From NCBI GenBank assembly GCA_035649395.1, contig DASRJR010000215.1, positions 3,140 through 67,139 of the forward strand: DNA of 64,000 nt, written 5' to 3'. The position numbers were made by a program, and so were the translations under genes. This DNA is from Gp6-AA40 sp035649395. Its GTDB lineage: Bacteria > Acidobacteriota > Vicinamibacteria > Vicinamibacterales > UBA2999. Positions 46,459 to 53,617 of this stretch are shown piece after piece (position 1 is the first letter of the stretch; each line of letters opens with the position of its first letter). The notes below the pieces were generated by a model. That model searched no databases. It was given only the letters and a program-made list of their open reading frames with translations, and had not been told where the DNA came from.

Positions 46459-47393
46459 CGAAGCTGCGCGTCGCCGTCGTCGGGGTCGGACACCTGGGTC
46501 AGCATCACGCGCGGCTGCTGTCGGCGATGGACGACGTCGAGCTCGTCGGCGTGGTCGATACGAAGCCGGGCCGAGCGGAAGAGGTCGCGGTAAAGTACGG
46601 CACCCGCGCGTTCAACGCCGCCGATCTCAATGGGACCGTCGACGCGGTCACGATTGCCGTTCCGACGATCTCTCACGTCCACGTGGCGCTCCCGTTCATC
46701 GACCAGGGCATCGCTGTCCTCGTCGAGAAGCCGCTCGCGGCATCGATGAAGGAAGCCGATCACCTCGTCGACGCGGCCGCGCGAAAAGGGGTGACGCTGG
46801 CCGCCGGACATACCGAGCGTTTCAATCCGGCCGTCGCTGCCGTGCTCCCGCTGGTCACGGATCCGCGGTTCGTCGAGATCCATCGGCTGGGCGCCTTCCC
46901 TGAGCGCAGCCTCGACATCGACGTGATCTTCGATCTGATGATTCATGACCTCGATCTGCTGCTCGCCTCCGTCCGCTCCGACGTCGTCGGTGTGGAAGCA
47001 ATCGGGGTCAACGTGCTGACGCCGCGGACCGACATCGCGAACGCGAGACTGCGATTTGCCTCGGGGTGTGTCGCCAATGTCACTGCCAGCCGGATCAGCC
47101 GGGATCGCGTGCGGAAGGTGCGTTTCTTTCAGCACGATTCGTATGTGTCGGTCGACTACGCGACGCAGGAAGTCGAGGTGTATCGGCTGGCGGCCGACGC
47201 CGACGGTGCGGGGCGGCCGGTGATTCAAGGCGGCAAGCTCGACATCGCGAACGAGGAGCCGCTCAAACGCGAGCTGGCCGATTTCGTCGACGCGGTACGG
47301 ACGCGCCGAGAGCCAGGCGTGTCCGGCCGTGCCGGGCGTGATGCGCTCGCGCTGGCGACGCGAGTGGCCGAGGCGATGAGCAGTTCAGTGTAG
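46455..47393 (+). CDS. Gfo/Idh/MocA-family oxidoreductase, possibly lipid A sugar modifying
   Basis: 312 residues starting MTKLRVAVVGVGHLGQHHARLLSAMDDVELVGVVD, with dinucleotide motif GVGHLGQ and EKPLAASMKEADHLVDAA of the Gfo/Idh/MocA fold, and catalytic-region motif IFDLMIHDLDLLLASV (family EKxP and His/Asp). A longer frame starts at 45696 but is an overlap artefact; the ATG at 46455 overlaps the lpxI stop. Known of the family: GnnA, which oxidises UDP-GlcNAc at C3 for diamino lipid A, is encoded beside lpxA in some bacteria. A partner transaminase (GnnB) is not here, so GnnA-like activity is inference. Confidence 0.82.
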   Translation: MTKLRVAVVGVGHLGQHHARLLSAMDDVELVGVVDTKPGRAEEVAVKYGTRAFNAADLNGTVDAVTIAVPTISHVHVALPFIDQGIAVLVEKPLAASMKEADHLVDAAARKGVTLAAGHTERFNPAVAAVLPLVTDPRFVEIHRLGAFPERSLDIDVIFDLMIHDLDLLLASVRSDVVGVEAIGVNVLTPRTDIANARLRFASGCVANVTASRISRDRVRKVRFFQHDSYVSVDYATQEVEVYRLAADADGAGRPVIQGGKLDIANEEPLKRELADFVDAVRTRREPGVSGRAGRDALALATRVAEAMSSSV

Positions 47394-47418
47394 AGCGGGC
47401 CGGGTTCTTTAGGCCCGC
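47390..47418 (+). repeat. CTTNAG-family palindrome (copy 7)
   Basis: GTAGA, stem GCGGGCC (47395-47401), loop GGGTTCTTTA, stem GGCCCGC (47412-47418). CTTTAG is retained at the right of the loop. Overlaps the stop codon of the oxidoreductase gene. Confidence 0.65.
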
Positions 47419-47469
47419 CGCGTACCGTGGCGTGAGTGCGTTTGTTTGCACCAGTTCGTTAGTTCGAAC

Positions 47470-48369
47470 ATGAACACATCGACGACGTTCGACCGTTACA
47501 TGGAGCGCATCGAGGCCGGCGAGGCGCTGGCGCCCGCCGAAATCCAGGAGCTGGCAACGACGCCTGACATCCTGCCGCTCGGCATGTTGGCCGATACCTG
47601 GCGCCGACGGCGCTCTGGCGCGCGCGCCACCTTTCTGCGTGTTGAAACCGTCCCGATCGATGCGGCGTTCGACGAGCCGCTGCCGCCGATGGCGCGTGAG
47701 ATCAGGATTACGGGTTCGCCAGTGGACTTGCCATCGGCCGTCACGAGCGTGTCTCGCGCGAAGACGGCGGCAGGGGAGCGCACGGTGTCCGCTTTCTCGT
47801 GGAGCGACGTCGAACGCCTCGGCGACGGTGAGTCTGGCGGGGTTGCCGGAGTGTTGACGTCGTTGCGTGCCGCCGGCCTCGATTCGATCGCCGATCTGCC
47901 GATGGACCGGATCGCCGATCTCGACGCGGCCGTTCGCGATCTCGTGACGGCGGGGTTCAGTCGTCTGCGTCTGACGATCGACAAGCTGGCCGCGGCCGAC
48001 CGTACGGGGCTGTTCGTCCGCGCCAGCCACCTGCACGAACGCTACGCCTGTATCCAGTTGATCAGCCCACTGCCGATGACGCTCGCAACGTTTCGCCCTA
48101 CCACCGGTTACGAGGACGTGAAGACCGTAGCGATCGCGCGGCTTGCCGCGCCTGAGGTGCCGAGCATCCAAGTCGATTGGCAGCGATACGGGCCCAAGTT
48201 GGCGCAGGTCGCGCTGACGTTTGGCGCCGACGACATCGACGGGATTTCCGCCTCGGAGGACGCCCCCGCGGGGAGGCGCCGAGCGCCGCTCGAGGAGATT
48301 CGTCGCAACATCGAGGCCGCCGGCTACACCCCGGTCGAGCGTGACGGCCGGTTCGCCCCACTCGCCTGA
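47470..48369 (+). CDS. MqnE/MqnC-like radical-SAM-fold protein lacking the FeS cysteine motif
   Basis: 299 residues from the ATG at 47470 (TTG 47446 is possible). N-terminal MERIEAGEALAPAEIQELATTPDILPLGMLADTWRRRRSGARATFLRVETVPID aligns with MqnC/MqnE starts (GEALHLYRHAPTHLLGHLADAIRVRKHPEGIVTYIIDRNVNYTNIC), but where those have CxxxCxxC this protein has none; only one Cys (YACIQLI) exists overall. The C-terminal GYEDVKTVAIARLAAPEVPSIQVDWQRYGPKLAQVALTFGADDIDG matches the family closely. It overlaps mqnA (TGATG). A pseudoenzyme or binding partner in menaquinone synthesis is likely; it cannot be a functional MqnE by the known mechanism. Confidence 0.75.
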   Translation: MNTSTTFDRYMERIEAGEALAPAEIQELATTPDILPLGMLADTWRRRRSGARATFLRVETVPIDAAFDEPLPPMAREIRITGSPVDLPSAVTSVSRAKTAAGERTVSAFSWSDVERLGDGESGGVAGVLTSLRAAGLDSIADLPMDRIADLDAAVRDLVTAGFSRLRLTIDKLAAADRTGLFVRASHLHERYACIQLISPLPMTLATFRPTTGYEDVKTVAIARLAAPEVPSIQVDWQRYGPKLAQVALTFGADDIDGISASEDAPAGRRRAPLEEIRRNIEAAGYTPVERDGRFAPLA

Positions 48370-49184
48370 TGCCGGCTTCGGTCGAACACACGCGGCGGCC
48401 GCTGCGCATTGGTGCGGTCGGCTATCTGAACGCACGACCGTTGACGTGGGCACTCGATCGCGAGCCGTCACGCTGGCGAGTTCGCTACGACGTGCCATCG
48501 GTGTGTGCCTCGCTGCTGCACGCCGATGAGGTCGACCTGGGTCTCGTACCGTCCGTGGAGTACCTGCAGTCACCGGACTATCGGATGATTCCGGGTGTCG
48601 GCGTCGGCTCGCGCGGGCCGATCGCTTCAGTCGCGCTCTATACGACTCGGCCGGTTGCCGACGTCAGATCGATTGCGCTCGACACGAGCTCGCGAACATC
48701 CGTGGCACTCATCCAGGTGCTATGCCACCACCACTTTCGGATTCGCCCGGAATTCGTCTCACACCGGCCCGACCTTGCCGCGATGGTGCGGGCCGCCGAC
48801 GCGGCGCTGCTGATCGGCGATCCTGCGTTCGATGCCGAGCACGAGGCGCTCGGACTGCAGAAGGTCGATTTGGGCGAGGAATGGACTCGGCTGAGCGGTC
48901 TGCCGTTCATCTATGCGGCGTGGACCGGGCGGACCGGTGTTGCAGATGCCGCGGATGTCAGCGCGTTGCAGGAGGCGCAGGCCGAAGGTGTCCGGGCGTC
49001 CGAGGCGATCGCCGCCGAATACGGGCGCGGCGATGCGAGGCGCACGGCCAGAGCCGCAGCGTACCTAAGGGATAATGTGAAATACGGTATCGGAGCGGAT
49101 GAAGCCCGAGGACTGCAGTTGTTCCTGGACTACGCCGCGGATCTCGGCTTGGCTCCGGCACGCCGACGGCTGGAATTCTTCTGA
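48369..49184 (+). CDS. mqnA: Chorismate dehydratase MqnA
   Basis: First enzyme of the futalosine menaquinone route, removing water from chorismate. 271 residues of periplasmic-binding-like fold, with RIGAVGYLNARPLTWALDRE at the N-terminus, the substrate-site segments DVPSVCASLLHADEVDLGLVPSVEYL and LDTSSRTSVALIQVL, and LIGDPAF and LPFIYAAW. Its ATG overlaps the preceding stop. Lies directly upstream of mqnC. Confidence 0.92.
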   Translation: MPASVEHTRRPLRIGAVGYLNARPLTWALDREPSRWRVRYDVPSVCASLLHADEVDLGLVPSVEYLQSPDYRMIPGVGVGSRGPIASVALYTTRPVADVRSIALDTSSRTSVALIQVLCHHHFRIRPEFVSHRPDLAAMVRAADAALLIGDPAFDAEHEALGLQKVDLGEEWTRLSGLPFIYAAWTGRTGVADAADVSALQEAQAEGVRASEAIAAEYGRGDARRTARAAAYLRDNVKYGIGADEARGLQLFLDYAADLGLAPARRRLEFF

Positions 49185-49190
49185 CATATA

Positions 49191-49271
49191 GTTTCCGGCT
49201 TTAGCCAGACCTGAAGCTGTAGCGTCCGGCTTCCTGACCGCCGTAGCCGTGGCGGAGGCGGTGAGCCGGAC
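49191..49271 (+). repeat. CTTNAG palindromes (copies 8 and 9), copy 9 with an insert in its loop
   Basis: Copy 8 (49193-49210) is imperfect: TTCCGGC, TTTA, GCCAGAC. Copy 9 has the left arm GTCCGGC (49224-49230) and right arm GCCGGAC (49265-49271), but a 30-bp GC-rich insert separates the arms, itself containing CCGCC...GGCGG. The right arm ends 11 nt before the mqnC ATG. Confidence 0.7.
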
Positions 49272-49282
49272 TTGAGCGAACG

Positions 49283-50485
49283 ATGATCGATACGATTGCC
49301 AAGAAGGTGCTTGACGGCGGCCGAGTCGACGCCGGTGAGGCGCTGCACCTCTATCGTCACGCGCCGACACACCTGCTCGGTCACCTCGCCGACGCCATCC
49401 GCGTCCGCAAGCACCCCGAGGGCATCGTCACCTACATCATCGACCGCAACGTCAACTACACGAATATCTGCGTCGCCAGGTGCAACTTCTGCGCGTTCTA
49501 TCGCCCGGTCGGCTCCAGCGACGGGTACGTCCTCGGCTTCGACGAGATTTTCCAGAAGATCGACGAGACCATCGCCGTTGGCGGCAACCAACTGCTGCTG
49601 CAGGGTGGCCACAACCCCGACCTGCCGATTCAGTGGTACGAGGACTTGTTCCGCGCGGTGAAGGCGCGCTATCCCGAGTTCAAGCTGCACGCGCTGTCGC
49701 CACCTGAAGTGCTGCACATCGCCCGTTTGAATCGGGTCGCGGTGCCGACGGTCATCGAACGCCTGGTTGCGGCCGGTCTCGACAGCATCCCGGGAGGCGG
49801 CGCGGAGATTCTGGTCGATCGCGTACGCACGCTGTTGAACTGCTACAGCAAGGCGACGTCCGACGAGTGGATCGACGTGATGCGTGAGGCGCACAACGCC
49901 GGACTTCGGACGACGGCGACGATGATGTATGGGACGGTCGAGACCGATGAGGAGCGCATTGAGCACATGATGCGTCTGCGCGATCTCCAGGACGAGACCG
50001 CTGGCTTCACCGCGTTCATCACCTGGAGCTACCAGCCGGAGCACACCGAGCACGGCGGCTACGAAGCGACCGGCATCGACTACCTTCGCACCCTGGCGCT
50101 GTCGCGGATCGTCCTCGACAACTTCGACAACGTGCAAGCGTCGTGGGTCACGCAGGGCGGAAAGGTCGGGCAGCTCAGTCTCGCCTACGGCGCCAACGAC
50201 ATGGGCAGCGTGATGATCGAAGAGAACGTCGTGCGCGCGGCCGGCGCCAGTTACTGCATGGACGAGCTCGAGATCGTCGTCAACATCGAGGACGCCGGCT
50301 TCACGCCCAAGCGGCGCAACATGCATTACGAGATCCTCGGAGATCCGATCTTCCGCGACCGCGAGGTCCCGCGCATGCTGTCGCTCGCGACCGCGCGCGC
50401 CGACGGTGACACGTCGGTCCCGGAGGAGCTGCGCAACTACCAGGCTCGCAGCCGGGCGGGCAAGACGCTTCGGCTCGCAGAATAG
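49283..50485 (+). CDS. mqnC: Cyclic dehypoxanthine futalosine synthase (radical SAM)
   Basis: 400 residues. Converts dehypoxanthine futalosine to its cyclic form. N-terminal YIIDRNVNYTNICVARCNFCAFYRP holds the CxxxCxxC radical-SAM motif. Other MqnC signatures: LLLQGGHNPDLPIQWYEDLFRAVKARYP, LHALSPPEVLHIA, LDSIPGGGAEILVDRVR, TTATMMYGTVETDEERIEHMMRLRDLQDETAGFTAFI and ASWVTQGGKVGQLSLAYGANDMGSVMIEENVV. These fit MqnC better than MqnE. The ATG lacks an SD but has a palindrome ending 11 nt before it. Confidence 0.93.
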   Translation: MIDTIAKKVLDGGRVDAGEALHLYRHAPTHLLGHLADAIRVRKHPEGIVTYIIDRNVNYTNICVARCNFCAFYRPVGSSDGYVLGFDEIFQKIDETIAVGGNQLLLQGGHNPDLPIQWYEDLFRAVKARYPEFKLHALSPPEVLHIARLNRVAVPTVIERLVAAGLDSIPGGGAEILVDRVRTLLNCYSKATSDEWIDVMREAHNAGLRTTATMMYGTVETDEERIEHMMRLRDLQDETAGFTAFITWSYQPEHTEHGGYEATGIDYLRTLALSRIVLDNFDNVQASWVTQGGKVGQLSLAYGANDMGSVMIEENVVRAAGASYCMDELEIVVNIEDAGFTPKRRNMHYEILGDPIFRDREVPRMLSLATARADGDTSVPEELRNYQARSRAGKTLRLAE

Positions 50486-50503
50486 CAACACCGAGATGAG
50501 CCG

Positions 50504-51775
50504 ATGTCGGACGCGCCCCCGCTGACAGTCAAGGCGCAGTGGGTCGTACCGATTGCACGAGCGCCGATCCGTAACGGCTTTGTCACCATCGGCGGGAACG
50601 ACCGCATTCAGTCTGTTGATTCGAGCATCCCCGAACCTGGCGGGGTAGTCGATCTCGGCCGGGTCGTGCTGTTGCCGGCTCTCGTCAACGCGCACACGCA
50701 TCTGGAGCTGTCGTATCTGCGCGGGAGTGTGCCGCCCAGCGGGAGCTTCAACGAGTGGGTGTCTGATTTGATGTCGCGGCGTCGCGCCTGGCCCGACCCG
50801 GCGGCACCAGCGATTCTCGAAGCGGCTCGCCAGGCGATCGACGAAGCACACCGCTCCGGAACCGGTGTCATCGGCGACATCAGCAACACGCTGGTCACCG
50901 TCGACCTGCTCAGAGACGCGAGAATGGCGGCGCACGTCTTCTACGAGCAGCTCGGGTTCAACATCCCGGATGCCGCCGCCAAAGTCGCCGGGGCCAGGGA
51001 CGCGATCGCGATGACAGTCACTGGCGACGACCGGATTCGCCTCAGCCTTGCGCCCCACGCACCGTACTCAGTCTCGCCGGAGCTGTTTCACGCGATTCGA
51101 GCCGACGTCGACGCGGCTCCGCATCCCCTCACGACCGTGCATCTGGGTGAATCACCGCAGGAGATCCAACTGTTGCGAGATGGCACGGGAGCCACGCGCG
51201 TCATGCTCGAGCGGCTCGGCGTGTGGACGGATGAGTGGAAGCCGCCTGGCGTCTCGCCGGTCACGTACCTCGCCGACCTCGGATTCCTCGATGCGCGCAC
51301 GCTCGTCGTGCATGGCGTGCAGTTCGACTCGGCTGACCTCGCCAAGCTGCGCACGATCGGCGCGACGCTCGTCTCGTGCCCGAGGAGCAACGTGTATGTC
51401 GGCGTCGGATCGCCGCCACTCCAGTCGTTCTATGACGCGGGTGTGCCGGTGGCGTTCGGCACTGACAGCCTCGCGAGTGTTGCCGATCTCAACATGTTCA
51501 ACGAGCTGGCCGAGGCGCGGCGAATTGCGCCTGGGGTACCGGCGCGGCGGCTGCTGGAAAGCGCGACGCTGACGGGCGCCCGAGCGCTCGGTTTCGCGAG
51601 CGATTTCGGCAGTGTGGACGTCGGCAAGCGTGCGGTGTTTTCAGTGGTGAGAATGCCGCGCCGAGCCGTGCGTGATGTGGAAGAATTTCTTGTGAGTGGC
51701 ATCGCAGCCGATGCCATCAGGCCGTTCGACCTGTCGGCGCGCATGAATTCGGCCGTCGTGGACAGGCCGCAGTGA
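50504..51775 (+). CDS. Amidohydrolase, probable aminodeoxyfutalosine deaminase
   Basis: 423 residues of the TRZ/ATZ-type amidohydrolase superfamily: metal motif VNAHTHLELSYLRG, SLAPHAPYSVSPELF, VHLGESPQEIQLL, LVVHGVQFDSADLAKL and FGTDSLASVADLNM (Asp metal ligand). Close resemblance to N6-aminodeoxyfutalosine deaminase (MqnX) is suggested by its place between mqnC and mqnP. By itself the sequence would also fit other nucleoside or S-adenosylhomocysteine deaminases. SD-poor; overlaps the next gene. Confidence 0.75.
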   Translation: MSDAPPLTVKAQWVVPIARAPIRNGFVTIGGNDRIQSVDSSIPEPGGVVDLGRVVLLPALVNAHTHLELSYLRGSVPPSGSFNEWVSDLMSRRRAWPDPAAPAILEAARQAIDEAHRSGTGVIGDISNTLVTVDLLRDARMAAHVFYEQLGFNIPDAAAKVAGARDAIAMTVTGDDRIRLSLAPHAPYSVSPELFHAIRADVDAAPHPLTTVHLGESPQEIQLLRDGTGATRVMLERLGVWTDEWKPPGVSPVTYLADLGFLDARTLVVHGVQFDSADLAKLRTIGATLVSCPRSNVYVGVGSPPLQSFYDAGVPVAFGTDSLASVADLNMFNELAEARRIAPGVPARRLLESATLTGARALGFASDFGSVDVGKRAVFSVVRMPRRAVRDVEEFLVSGIAADAIRPFDLSARMNSAVVDRPQ

Positions 51776-52626
51776 TGAGCACGCTCGCGACATACCTCTC
51801 ATTCGTTCGTTTCAGCCATTCGGTGTTCGCCTTACCGTTTGCGCTGATCGGCGCGCTGCTGGCGTGGCGTGATCATCCGTTCTCGTGGACGCAGATCGGC
51901 TGGATCGTCGTCTGCATGGTCAGCGCCCGCAGCGCGGCGATGGGTTTCAACCGACTCGTCGACGCCCACGACGATGCCCTGAATCCACGTACGGCGATGC
52001 GCGAACTGCCACGGGGCGCGATGAGCCGCACGGATGCGATCCTGTTCGTCGTCATCGCGTCGACGATCTTCGTGCTGGCGGCCTCTCGTTTGAGCACGCT
52101 GTGCTTGCTGTTGTCGCCCCTGGCGCTCGCGATCGTGTTCTGGTACTCGTTGGCCAAACGCGTGACCGCGTACACGCAGTTGTTCCTCGGTCTTGCCATG
52201 GCGGTGGCGCCGGTCGGAGGCTGGCTGGCGGCCGGCGGCAGAGGGGGACTCGAGCCATGGTTGCTGGGTCTCGGGATCGGGTTGTGGGTTGGCGGCTTCG
52301 ACATCCTCTACGCCTGTCAGGACGTCGACTTCGATCGCGGCCATGGCTTGCGCTCGATCCCCACGCGATTCGGCGTCGCGAGGTCGATCGCACTGTCACG
52401 TCTGATGCACGTCGGCGCCGTCGTGACGATGGCCGTGCTGTGGCAGGCCGCGCGCTTGCCGGCACTGTATCTGGCCGGCGTCGCGTGTGTGGCCGTTCTG
52501 CTGTTCTACGAGCAGTCGCTCGTCCGCGCCGACGACTTGTCGCAGGTGAAAAAGGCCTTCGATCTCAACGGGTGGGTCGGCATTATCTACTTCGCTGTCA
52601 CGGCGCTCGCACTCTACATCGGCTAG
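51775..52626 (+). CDS. mqnP: 4-hydroxybenzoate polyprenyltransferase-type prenyltransferase, MqnP
   Basis: UbiA-superfamily integral-membrane protein, 283 residues from the ATG at 51775 (GTG at 51772 also possible). It has nine or so helices. The first Asp-rich motif is GFNRLVDAHDDALNPRTAMRELPRG and the second YACQDVDFDRGHGLRSIPTRFG, both with the metal-binding Asp pairs. Context in the futalosine cluster favours MqnP, which prenylates the naphthoate precursor. It is followed by a long inverted repeat, then menG. Confidence 0.9.
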   Translation: MSTLATYLSFVRFSHSVFALPFALIGALLAWRDHPFSWTQIGWIVVCMVSARSAAMGFNRLVDAHDDALNPRTAMRELPRGAMSRTDAILFVVIASTIFVLAASRLSTLCLLLSPLALAIVFWYSLAKRVTAYTQLFLGLAMAVAPVGGWLAAGGRGGLEPWLLGLGIGLWVGGFDILYACQDVDFDRGHGLRSIPTRFGVARSIALSRLMHVGAVVTMAVLWQAARLPALYLAGVACVAVLLFYEQSLVRADDLSQVKKAFDLNGWVGIIYFAVTALALYIG

Positions 52627-52639
52627 CCACGGAGAACGT

Positions 52640-52758
52640 AGCCACGGAGGACACTAAGATCACGAAGCTTTGGCCACTAAGATCACGGAGAACACGAAAC
52701 GAGATCCTTAGTGCTCTTAGTGTCCTCAGTGGCAATAATCTCCGTGTCCTCCGTGGCT
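52640..52758 (+). repeat. Long imperfect inverted repeat overlapping the menG start
   Basis: Outer arms AGCCACGGAGGACAC (52640-52654) and GTGTCCTCCGTGGCT (52744-52758) match perfectly over 15 bp. Between them are further complementary fragments (CACTAAG with CTTAGTG, GCCACT with AGTGGC, CACGGAG with CTCCGTG). The right arm contains the candidate menG start codons GTG 52744 and 52753. Confidence 0.82.
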
Positions 52759-53484
52759 AACCTCACACCGGACAAGACGCCCGAGCGCATCGCGGGGATG
52801 TTCGACGCGATCGCCCCGCGCTACGACCTGCTGAATCATCTGCTGAGCGCCGGCATCGATCGGCGGTGGCGGCGAGAGGCGATTGCCTCGCTGCAGCTCT
52901 CCGGACGCGAAACGCTGATCGACGTCTGCACCGGGACGGCCGATGTCGCCCTCGAGGCGCGTGGGGCGCGTCGCATCCTGGGCATCGATTTCGCAGGAGA
53001 GATGCTGCGGCTGGGACTCGATAAGATCCGTGCGGCGCACCAGGCCCGACGCATCACGCTCGTCCGCGGCGATGCGACCGCGATTCCCGCGCCCGACGCC
53101 TGCGCCGAGGCCGCCACGGTCGCCTTCGGCATACGCAATGTAGAGCATCCCGATCGCGCCTGCGTCGAGTTGGCGCGCGTGCTTCGCCCTGGCGGGCGGC
53201 TGGCGATTCTGGAGTTTGGCGTGCCGAGGATTCCGGGGATTAGCGCTGTCTACCTCTGGTACTTCAGGAACATCTTGCCCCGAATTGGCCGACTCATTTC
53301 GGGGCACATGGGCGCCTACTCGTATCTGCCGGCGTCGGTGACCACGTTTCCCCCTGCAGCTGAGTTTGTGACAATACTGCGTCAATCCGGGTTTCACGAC
53401 GTTCGCGCCGTCCCGCTGACGTTCGGCGTCGTCTATCTCTATACGGCAGTCAGGAATCAGGAGGCGGGAATCGGGAATCAGTAG
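52753..53484 (+). CDS. menG: Demethylmenaquinone methyltransferase (UbiE/MenG)
   Basis: Final C-methylation of demethylmenaquinone. Started here at GTG 52753 (VANLTPDKTPERIAGMFDAIAPRYDLLNHLLSAGIDRRWR), 243 residues; earlier GTG codons (52711, 52720, 52729, 52744) lie within the inverted repeat and are less likely. SAM-binding motif is LIDVCTGTADVALEARGARRILGIDFAGEML; other signatures AFGIRNVEHPDRACVELARVLRPGGRLAILEFGVP and GAYSYLPASVTTFP. The last ten residues (RNQEAGIGNQ) are encoded by an AGGAATC heptanucleotide array and look non-functional. Confidence 0.9.
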   Translation: MANLTPDKTPERIAGMFDAIAPRYDLLNHLLSAGIDRRWRREAIASLQLSGRETLIDVCTGTADVALEARGARRILGIDFAGEMLRLGLDKIRAAHQARRITLVRGDATAIPAPDACAEAATVAFGIRNVEHPDRACVELARVLRPGGRLAILEFGVPRIPGISAVYLWYFRNILPRIGRLISGHMGAYSYLPASVTTFPPAAEFVTILRQSGFHDVRAVPLTFGVVYLYTAVRNQEAGIGNQ

Positions 53485-53575
53485 GAGGCAGCACGGAGCT
53501 CGTAGGAAACAGGCCTACGCTTGAGTCCTTCTGCGCTGATTCCTGCTGATTCCTGATTCCTGCCTCCTGATTCCT
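53452..53575 (+). repeat. Heptanucleotide arrays forming a 30-bp inverted repeat
   Basis: Left arm 53452-53481 (units AGGAATC, AGGAGGC, GGGAATC, GGGAATC, AG) lies inside the menG 3' end. The right arm 53546-53575 (CT, GATTCCT, GATTCCT, GCCTCCT, GATTCCT) is its reverse complement except for two bases. Together they can form a long stem with a 64-nt loop, just after the menG stop. Confidence 0.88.
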
Positions 53576-53597
53576 CTAACTCCTTGTGCCAGCGGGT

Positions 53598-53603
53598 TAT
53601 AAT
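53598..53603 (+). promoter_or_regulatory. -10 element upstream of the TonB-like gene
   Basis: Perfect TATAAT, 14 nt before the TTG start at 53618, with no recognisable -35. A transcript starting near 53610 would have a leader of only about 8 nt. Confidence 0.4.
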
Positions 53604-53617
53604 TCCCCTTCAGGCCG

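Noticed and set aside
45696..47393. 565-codon frame spanning lpxI and the oxidoreductase gene
   Set aside because: Its first 250 codons are an out-of-frame shadow of lpxI; the real gene starts at the ATG at 46455 with ATGA overlap.
49130..51058. 642-codon minus-strand frame opposite mqnC and the deaminase
   Set aside because: Covers two coding genes and the repeat spacer on the other strand; no motif.
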